Source: Callorhinus ursinus (Eukaryota; Chordata; Mammalia; Carnivora; Otariidae). Taken from it: DNA of 64,000 nt. The notes under the pieces were generated by a model. It ran no database searches, was not told where the DNA came from, and was given only the letters and a program-made list of their open reading frames with translations. A program made the position numbers and the translations under genes. Shown piece by piece: positions 56,134 to 64,000 of this stretch. The stretch spans positions 14,243,003-14,307,002 of the forward strand of contig NW_020313005.1 in NCBI RefSeq assembly GCF_003265705.1, given 5' to 3'. Numbering within the stretch: position 1 is the first letter of the stretch; each line of letters opens with the position of its first letter.

Positions 56134-57873
56134 CACGATGTCTATAACTAGGACTTTGGTCATGGACCTCACTTGCTAAACCTGGGGGAAGCTTTCCTAT
56201 TTTAAGATAAAGTTCTGGTGTTTTGTGGAATCTGGGAGCTGTCAAATGTGCTTACACTCAGAATCGAAAAGTCACATTTGTAAGATATTTCATAACAGAG
56301 ACAAGTACATAAATAGTGGTTTTGTTTAGATTAAAACTAAAAATGAACATCAACTTTAAGGGAAATTTTCATCAAATGAAAGTAACTTTTTTTGGCATTT
56401 GGGGTGGTACAAGGGACAGATAGGATCTGTAGAGTGTATGTTTATTTCCCTGCCCTGTATATCTCTGTATCTAGAGATTGCTAAATAGTTCATTAAGCCA
56501 TTTGAGTATTGCTATAGATTGCAAGATTGGTGGTTTTTTTTTTTATTTTATTTTTTGTTGTTGTAACAACAACCATTTCAGATACTGTTCCAAAGATTTT
56601 ATCTATTTCTGGGAAATTGTTTGGAAGCATGCAAGTTATGCATCCTCCTTAATCTTCTTCATCATCTCTTCCTACTCTCCTGCTTGTCTCTTTTCTTTTA
56701 CAACTTGGGTTTATCTCTCTTCTTTACTCTCTCTCATCTCCTTTAATTCTTTTTTTCTTATCCTCTGTTTCCTCTCCTCCTTTTTTCTTCCCTCTTGCCC
56801 TTATTCCCTAGTTTTTCTTTTTTCCATTTTTTTCTCTATCACTTTTGTTTTCCATCAAGAAAAAAAAATGTGTGTGTTACTCAAATTTTTCAGATTACAG
56901 ATCTGTGTTTGAGGCAAGAAAGAGAACTAAGAAAATATTAAATTCTTCAAGGGTAAGAGAAAGTCAGAAACAGAAAAGCCAAGAGGTTTTGTTTTGTTTT
57001 GTTTTTCTATCAAGACCTTCTGGAATTTTTTAGATTGGCAGATTCATTACATTTTGAAATAACTCTATCTGAAGGGTGCTGGGAAAGAGAAAAGCCCTCG
57101 TTTAAACTCTTAGTTCTTTTGATCAGTGAAATAATTAAAATGACTTTAGACAGATTAACAGAAGAAAACTACATTTAATTACCTACTTATGGGGAATCCA
57201 CATAAATATGAGATATTCTAATGACAGGCAAAATGAGGTATATGTCATCTTGAAATAAGGAGAAGGAGGAAGGGGGTAAGTAAGGAAATTCACAGCAAGA
57301 TGAAGAATAGTAAATGCTGGCAAATAAATATTTGCTAGGTTGTACAAAAACAATGGGACACAGAGAGGAATTTTAACAAACAGACTTTGCTAGGTTCTTC
57401 CCTCTCTACCACACTTAGCTTATATTATATTGTAGTTATCTATGGGGATAGCTCCCTTGTGGGAACAAATCTATCTAAATTCTTTTAGGCAGTTAAGGGA
57501 AAGGTCAAAGGTTCTTCTGAGCCTTTTGGGCCTTGACTGTTTTTAGCTCCACATAATTCAAATGCCAAAGGGGACATCCTGGGGTGGCCTGCCCTGAACA
57601 CCATCAAGGAACAAAAAATAAAATTATTTGGATCATGTCTATTTCTTGTCAGAAAACAATTTCTCAGACAGCATTAGGGAAGAAAATGTGGCTAGTACTT
57701 CTGCTTGATTTCTAGATTGCCATTTAATCTCTGATGCTGTATGCTTATTCTCACTTAGGGAAACAACAGTAATATAAAAAGCTACTTTTTCCCCCTTTTA
57801 TTTTATTGTATCATCTTATTACTTCATTTTGACCTTCTTTTGTCAAATTCATGGATAAACATCCAGCTTCTTT
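56133..57873. other. Unique DNA, no gene recognised
   Basis: The open frame 56478-56912 on + (144 codons) is hydrophobic and serine-rich only because it runs through a T/C-rich tract at 56640-56840; I do not regard it as a gene. The stretch 57100-57620 has the look of an old repeat, but I cannot classify it. Confidence 0.5.
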
Positions 57874-58060
57874 TTTCTTTAAGATTTTATTTATTTATTT
57901 GAGAGAGAGTGCTCACAACTGGGGGAGAGGCAGAAGGAGAGGGAGAAGCAGGCACCCCGATGAACAGGGAGCCAGATGTAGGGCTCAATCCCAGTACCCT
58001 GAGATCATGACCTGAACCGAAGGCAGAAGTTTAACCAACTCAGCCACCCAGGTGCCCCAG
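57874..58060 (-). mobile_element. S7: Can-SINE with 14-bp TSD
   Basis: It reads 'aagattttatttatttattt' then a G/A-rich centre and the reversed head 'cagccacccaggtgcccc'. Duplications are catccagcttcttt at 57860-57873 and catccagattcttt at 58061-58074, one mismatch. The right edge reads cttt/aac, close to the L1 endonuclease site. Confidence 0.95.
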
Positions 58061-58689
58061 CATCCAGATTCTTTAACAGAGAACCTTATTTACACTTACT
58101 CCAATAAGGAGACACAGGGTCCTGTGCTTGCTTCTTCTTGATGTGGAATCAGTGTATTACACTCACTAGATGAGAGTGATTATCTCCAGCACTGAACACC
58201 TCAGCTCTTTCCACAGGCCATTGATTCAAACATTTTATGTTTATTCACTGAATTCATTTGTGTACTCCTTCTATAAAAATCAATCAGTAACAATATTTCT
58301 GCTCATTTTGTTCCATACCAAATAGTCTTATTTGCATATAGACAAGTTTAGGTAGAAATATGTATGCATGAATATGTCATGACTCTAATTTTAATCTAAA
58401 GAAGTTTTCAATCTGATTATTATATGAGTGCAATGGAATTGGAGAATCAGTAGTAGGCTGCTTTCAACATATATCATCTCAGAACTAGAAGCTAGCACAC
58501 CATATTTTTTCTGATATGTAAGTTTGAATACACTAGAAAATTAAAACCAAAGGGAAAGAGAAGCACAGCAAAAATGCTCCACAAAGGGTCCCTGTACACA
58601 AAATAGGGGTCAACAGAGTATCTCAGGAAGTAGAAAGTTTTAAATTTTTATAGCTATATAATTCAGTTATAAAATTACATGACTTCAAA

Positions 58690-58815
58690 CCCTTTATACA
58701 CAGATGAGAAAGCTGGGACTTAGAGAAGTCCAGTAATTTGTTCAAGGTCCCTTGGTGAGTCAGAGGCAGAACCATGAATGGAACCCAAATATCTTGATTC
58801 TTGATCCAAGTCTCT
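58690..58815 (-). repeat. MIR SINE relic
   Basis: Blocks 'acagatgagaaagctgggac', 'ttagagaagtccagtaattt' and 'gttcaaggtcccttggtgag' follow the reversed MIR consensus (cagatgaggaaactgaggc ... taacttgcccaaggtcac). Confidence 0.78.
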
Positions 58816-58839
58816 TGGTTGGTTATTTTACTATATACT

Positions 58840-59400
58840 AGATATTTTATTTATTCACTAATTGTAATATTTATGAGTACCTACTGTGAACCAGTTACTA
58901 TAATAAGGCATTGGATTTTAGTGGTGAGAAAATCAGACACTTCTACACTTACGAAAAAAGTCAGGCAAAAGGTACACACTATTTACAAAGTTACTAAAAT
59001 CTTTATATCTATATCATATAAAGTTCAAGGAAGAACAGAATTATAATTCTGGAAGAGATATTAACAGAAGAGGTATATATTGATTAGGGAAGGGTCAAGA
59101 AAAGTCTCACTGGAGAAATATATCCAATATGAGTTCTAAATGGTGAGAAGGGGTCAGCCAGGTGAATAATGGAAAATAGAGCATTTCTAGTACAGAGAAT
59201 GACATGCATGAAGACCTTGAATTAGGAGACAATATGATACTATCAAAAAAAAAAGGAAGTTTACAGTGACTGGAGGGCATTGAGCTGTAGAAGTAAAGAT
59301 GCATGATAAGGCTGATGATTTAGGCAGAGATCATACTATCTGAGACCATGTATACAAGAGTAAGACATTCAGGATTAATACAAACTGCCAAAGAAAGCTA
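58840..59400 (+). repeat. Old mammalian interspersed repeat, unclassified
   Basis: Text such as 'tatttatgagtacctactgt', 'ctggagaaatatatccaata', 'gggtcagccaggtgaataat' and 'gaatgacatgcatgaagacc' resembles a repeat found widely in mammals (gagcacctactatgtgcc, then gaggaggtgacatttgag, then agccatgtgaagag). I cannot assign a family by eye. Confidence 0.45.
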
Positions 59401-59674
59401 TTGATGAATCTTAAGAAGAAGAAGAAATATATATTGTTTTATTATTATTTTAAAATTATGTATATTATATATATGATATTATTAATATAAACTAATAAAT
59501 GTATTGTGTGTTGTGTATATATGTGATAGGGTGTGTGTGTGTTTCAAAGAGAAATAGGCCTATAGGAGTATAATTTATACCCATTAAAATACACAAATCT
59601 TTAATGTACAGTCAAAATGGATTTTGACAAGACAGCACAGGCAATAGAGTAAATGGTACTGTAATAGTGTTTAA

Positions 59675-59805
59675 TGGTGAGTGGCAGATGGTAGCTACAC
59701 TTGTGGTGAGCATAGCATAATGTATAGAGTTGACAAATCACTATTTTGTACACCTGAAACTAAGGTAATATTGTGTGTCAATTGTACTTAGATGTAAAAA
59801 AAAAG
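59675..59805 (+). mobile_element. L1-13: 3' end of an old L1 (L1MA/L1MB type)
   Basis: The text 'gtggtgagcatagcataatg' then 'cactattttgtacacctgaa' then 'actaaggtaatattgtgtgt' and an A tail is the classic older mammalian L1 3' end. Only about 130 bp remain. Confidence 0.8.
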
Positions 59806-60035
59806 GATTTTCACACACATAACCCACCATACACATGTGGGCATACACATACAAATTAATACCAGTCAAATCAAGATACAGAATATTCCATTACCCCAGG
59901 AAGTTTCTTGTGCCATTTTCCAGTAAATCCTGGCATACTAGGACACCACTATATATATTTACTTTTGAATGATTTTGCGCATTTTTTCATTCAGTATTTT
60001 AAAATATCATCTGATTGTATTTGGCTTATCATTTT
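59806..60035. other. Spacer, includes left TSD of L1-14
   Basis: No gene seen. The last 15 bases, ttggcttatcatttt at 60021-60035, are repeated at 62297-62311. Confidence 0.8.
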
Positions 60036-61547
60036 TTAAAATTTTATTATGTTATGTTAATCACCATAGATTACATCATTAGTTTTTGAAGTAGTGTTCC
60101 ATAATTCATTGTTTGAATATAACACCCAGTGCTCCATTCAATATGTACCCTCCTTAATACCCATCACCAGGCTAACCCATCCCCCCACCGCTCTCCCCTC
60201 TAGAACCCTCAGTTTGTTTCTCAGCGTCCATAGTCTCTATGGTTCGTCTCCCACTCTGAATTCCCCCTATTCATTTTTCCCTTCCTGCTATCTTCTTTTT
60301 GTTTTTTTTTTAACATATAGTGTATTATTTGTTTCAGAAGGACAGGTCTGTGATTCTACAGTCTTACACAATTCACAGCACTCACCATAGCACATACACT
60401 CCCCAAAGTCTATCACACAGCCACTCCATCCCTCCCACCCCCCCACTCCAACAACCCTCAGTTTGTTTCCTGAGATTAAGAACTCCTCATATCAGTGAGG
60501 TCATATGATACAAGTCCTTCTCTGATTGACTTATTTTGCTCAGCATAATACTCTCCACTTCCATCCACGTCATTGCAAATGGTAAGATTTTATTCCTTTT
60601 GGTGGCTGCATAATATTGCATTGTATATAGATACCACATCTTCATTATCCATTCATCTGTCAATGGACATCTTGGCTCTTTCCATAGTTTGGCTATTGTG
60701 GACATTGCTGCTATAATCATCGGGGTGCACGTACCCCTTCAGAGCCCTACATTTATATCTTTGGGGTAAATACTCAGTACTGCAATTGCTGGATCCTTTG
60801 GTAGCTCTATTTTCAACTTTTGAGGAACCTCATACTATTTTCCAGAGTGGCTGCACTAGCTTGCATTTCTGCCAACAGTGTAGGAGGGTTCCCCTTTCTT
60901 CACATCCCCACCAACATCTGTCGTTTCCTGACATGTTAATTTTGGCCATTTTGACTGTTGTGAAGTGGTATCTCATTGAGGTTTTGATTTGGAATTCCCT
61001 GAGGCTGAGGGATGTTGAGCACTTTTTCATGTGTCTGTTAGCCACTTGGATGTTTTCTTTGGAAAAATGTCTATTCATGTATTCTGCCCATTTCTTGATT
61101 GGATCATTTGTTCTTTGGGTGTTGAGTTTGATAAGTTCTTTATAGATTTTGGATACTAGCCCTTTATCTGATACATTATTTGCAAATATCTTCTCCCATT
61201 CTGTCGGTTATCTTTTGGTTTGGTTGACTGGTTTTTTGTTGTTGTTGTGCAAAAGTTTTTAATCTTGAAGTCCCAATAGTTCATTTTTGCCCTTGCTTCC
61301 CTCGCCTTTGGAGATGTTTCTAGGAAGTAGTTGCTGTGGCTGAGGTCGAAGAGGTTGCTGCCTGTGTTCTCCTTTAGGATTTTGATGGACTTCTGTCTCA
61401 CATTTAGGTCTTTCAACATTTTGAGTCTATTTTTGTGTGTGGTGTGAGGAAATGGTCCAGTTTCATTCTTCTGCATGTAGCTGTCCAATTTTCCCAACAC
61501 CATTTGTTGAAGAGACTGTCTTTTTTCCATTGGACATTCTTTCCTGC
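60036..61547 (-). mobile_element. L1-14, 3' segment in minus orientation
   Basis: The segment starts with the reversed A-rich tail at 60036, then the reversed 3'UTR and the ORF2 C-terminal part. It ends at 61544-61548 (ctgct), where the orientation switches. The 3'UTR type matches L1-6 and L1-11. Confidence 0.96.
60487..61546 (-). pseudogene. L1-14 ORF2 C-terminal remnant
   Basis: Minus-strand frames at 60487-60720 ('[19 protein letters not shown]') and 60830-61078 ('[16 protein letters not shown]', C-W-W-G-C, H-C-W-Q-K-C) are normal ORF2 end text with a frameshift between them near 60820. A third piece, 61156 to about 61546, also follows ORF2 ('NWDF' region), with an inserted GTT repeat near 61235-61247. 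Confidence 0.88.
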
Positions 61548-62296
61548 TCTTCAACATTGTATTAGAAGTCCTAGCCACAGCAATCAGACAACAAAAAGAA
61601 AGAAAAGGCATCCAAATCGGCAAAGAAGAAGTCCAACTCTCACGCTTTGCAGATGATACGATACTTTATGTGGAAAACCCAAAAGACTCCACCCCAAAAC
61701 TGCTAGAACTCAAACAGCAATTCAGTAAAGTGGCAGGATATAAAATCAATGCACAGAAATCAGTGGCATTCCTATACAGAAACAAGACAGAAGAAAGAGA
61801 AATTAAGGAGTCGATCCCATTTACAATTGTACCCCAAACCATAAGATACCTAGGAATAAATCTAACCAAAGAGGCAAAGAATCTGTACTCAGAAAAGTAT
61901 AAAATACTCATGAAAGAAATTGGGGAAGACACAAAGAACTGGAAAAACGTTCCATGTTCATGGATTGGAAGAACAAATATTGTGAAGATGTCAATGCTAG
62001 ATTGTAGAGCAATCTACACATTCAATGCAATCCCCATGAAAATACCCTCAGCTTTTTTTCAAGAAATGGAACAAATAATCCTAAAATTTGTATGGAACCA
62101 GAAAAGACCTCGAACCGCCAGAGGAATGTTGAAAAAGAAAAGCAAAGCTGGCAGCATCACAATTCCGGACTTCAAGCTCTATTACAAAGCTGTCATCATG
62201 AAGACAGTATGGTATTGGCACAAAAACAGACACATAGATCAGTGGAACAGAATAGAAAGCCCAGAAATGGACCCTCAATTCTATGGTCAACTAATC
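61548..62296 (+). mobile_element. L1-14, inverted 5' segment (twin priming)
   Basis: The plus-oriented segment begins 'cttcaacattgtattagaag' and ends 'tctatggtcaactaatctt'. In an intact L1 the next bases are 'tgacaaagcaggaaag', and the minus segment begins at 'agcaggaaag'. The two halves are therefore adjacent in L1 with only about 6-7 bp lost. The RT frame 61670-62320 is open for 216 codons; F-A-D-D codons are intact near 61645-61656. Confidence 0.96.
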
Positions 62297-62311
62297 TTGG
62301 CTTATCATTTT

Positions 62312-62903
62312 AATGGTTAAGTGTCAAACTTGACAATGTTATATATGTCTTTCACATTTTATATATATATATAACATATATGTAATATATGTCTTTCACA
62401 TTTTTGTTCTTCTGAATGTGAAGTGGTTTTTTTCAGCCTGTTAAAATAATTTTCTGTTTATCTAATTATCAGTAATTTGTCACTGTGTATTTAGATGCTC
62501 ATTTATTTATCCTGCTTGGGATGTCATAAGATTCTTTGACATGTGGGCTAGTTGCTACCATTTTGGGGGAAAAATGGCCAGGGTCTCATCACATACTTCT
62601 TCTGACCCATTTCATCCAATTATATATATATGTTAGAATGTTCATATTCTCCTACAGGTCTCTAATACTATATTCTTTTCTTTTTTTTTTAATTTTGTGC
62701 GTCAGTTGGTATATCCTATTGCCCTGTCTGAATTTATGTGTTTTCTTCTGCTGTCTTCACTATGCTGTAAAAATTTTTTTTTTATTTTGGATATTGAACT
62801 TTTTGTTCTATAATTTCTACTTGATTCTTTTGGAGAACCTCAGTTTATCTGATGTTTCCCATTGATTCACCCATTTTTTTCTGTATTATCTACTAAGTGA
62901 TTT
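62312..62903. other. A+T-rich unique DNA
   Basis: No gene recognised. A (TA)n-like stretch with an inverted repeat around 'atatatatataacatatatgt' lies at 62358-62395, and 'catttt' or 'tctttcacatttt' is repeated nearby. Confidence 0.55.
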
Positions 62904-64000
62904 TTTTTAATTTTTTTATTTTTATGTTAATCATCATACATTACATCATTAGTTTTTGATGCAGGGTTCCATGATTCATTGTTTGTGCATAATACCCAGT
63001 GCTCCATGCAGGATGTGCCCTCTTTAATACCCATCACCAGGCTAACCCATCCCCCCACTACCCCCTCGAGAACCCTCAGTTTGTTTTTCAGAGTCCATCG
63101 TCTCTAATGGTTCGTCTCCCCCTCCGACTTACTCCCCTTCATTCTTCCCCTCCTGCTATCTTTTCTCCTTTTTTTTCTTAACATATATTGCATTATTTGT
63201 TTCAGAAGTACAAATCAGTGATTCAACAGTCTTGCACAATTCACTGCGCTCACCATAGCACATACCCTCCCCAATATCTATCACCCAGCCAACCCATCCC
63301 TCCCACCCCCCACCACTCAAGCAAACCTCAGTTTGTTTCCTGAGATTAAGAATTCCTCATATCAGTGAGGTCATATGATACATGTCTTTCTCTGATGGAT
63401 TAATTTCACTCAGCATAACACCCTCCAGTTCCATCCACATCCTTGCAAATGGCAACATCTCATTCCTTTTGATGGCTGCATAATATTCCATTGTGTATAT
63501 ATACCACTTCTTCTTTATCCATTCATCTGTCGATGGACATCTTGGCTCTTTCCACAGTTTGGCTATTGTGGACATTGCTGCTATAAACATTGGGATGCAA
63601 GTACCCCTTCGGATCCCTACATTTGTATCTTTGTGCTAAATACCCAGTAGTGCAATTGCTGGATCATGTTCTAGCTCTATTTTCAACTGTTTGAGGAACC
63701 TCCACACTGTTCTCCAGAGTGGTTGCCCCAGTTTGCATTCCCACCAACAGTGTAGGAGGGTTCCCCTTTCTCCGCAACCCCGCCAACATCTGTCGTTTCC
63801 TGACTTGTTCATTTTAGCCATTCTGACGGGTGTGAGGTGGTATCTCAATGAGGTTTTGATTTGGATTTCCCCAATGCCGAGTGATGTTGAGCACTTTTTC
63901 ATGTGTCTGTTGGCCATTTGGATGTCTTCTTTGGAAATATGTCTGTTCATGTCTTCTGCCCATTTCTTGATTGGATTATTTGTTCTATGGGTGTTGAGGT
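62904..64000 (-). mobile_element. L1-15: 3' part of a LINE-1, runs off the right edge
   Basis: The reversed tail 'ttttttttaatttttttatt' is followed by the reversed 3'UTR to about 63355 and then by ORF2. The 3'UTR belongs to the L1-6/L1-11 type. How far upstream the element extends cannot be seen. Confidence 0.94.
63357..64000 (-). pseudogene. L1-15 ORF2 C-terminal part (cut by window edge)
   Basis: The frame 63357-63590 encodes the last 77 residues of ORF2p, starting '[19 protein letters not shown]' and ending 'YHMTSLI' with a normal stop. Upstream the frame shifts once (near 63595-63635) and continues at 63636-63950 with '[19 protein letters not shown]', C-W-R-G-C and H-C-W-W-E-C. Status of the rest is unknown. 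Confidence 0.9.

Noticed and set aside
56478..56912. 144-codon hydrophobic frame as a membrane protein
   Set aside because: It follows a T/C-rich tract, has no family resemblance and no gene context.
57100..57620. Possible LTR or DNA transposon
   Set aside because: It has a repeat-like feel but no ends, duplication or family text that I can name.

Overview
The window is vertebrate genomic DNA made almost entirely of retrotransposons. No host protein-coding gene, tRNA gene or rRNA gene could be supported. The source is very probably a caniform carnivoran. Seven tRNA-derived Can-SINE copies share the 'gggtggctcagt..gttaagcgtctgccttc' head and the (AAAT)n tail. The youngest LINE-1 copies share a 3' end reading 'ggtgattaacataacaataaa'. 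No copy has the typical young canid SINEC_Cf head, so a bear/panda, seal or mustelid relative is more likely than a dog. That last step is inference from remembered repeat sequences and is not proven here.

Layout. 1-1401: two L1 3' ends, head to tail. 1402-12400: mostly unique DNA holding old MIR relics, one solo MLT1-like LTR (5219-5704), one 5'-truncated L1 (6735-8696) and two SINEs. 12400-13640: a SINE, a (GAAA)n tract, a 928-bp run of N and a (CA)n tract. 13641-30655: a three-level nest on the + strand, where old L1-4 is split by full-length L1-5, which is split by full-length L1-6. 31105-52290: a second three-level nest, where old minus-strand full-length L1-9 is split by full-length plus-strand L1-10. 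L1-10 is itself split by the 7.08-kb L1-11 and by a short 3' fragment, L1-12. 52856-55048: a minus-strand MaLR (MLT1-type) element with both LTRs and a non-coding interior. 55049-60035: unique DNA with a SINE, a MIR, an older repeat and an old L1 tail. 60036-62296: an L1 with a 5' inversion and a perfect 15-bp target duplication. 62904-64000: the 3' part of another minus-strand L1 that runs off the window.

Every L1 ORF1 and ORF2 here is broken by stops, frameshifts, deletions or lost catalytic residues, so none looks able to move by itself. The target-site duplications (TSDs) allow the order of insertion to be read directly. The most interesting points are: an in-frame loss of about 960 bp covering the reverse transcriptase core in L1-6; the same TGA in ORF1 of three separately inserted copies; long open frames, one antisense, that recur in the GC-rich 5'UTR of three copies; tandem units of about 117 bp in the 5'UTR of L1-5; and the two nests themselves. 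I found no sign of an undescribed gene system.
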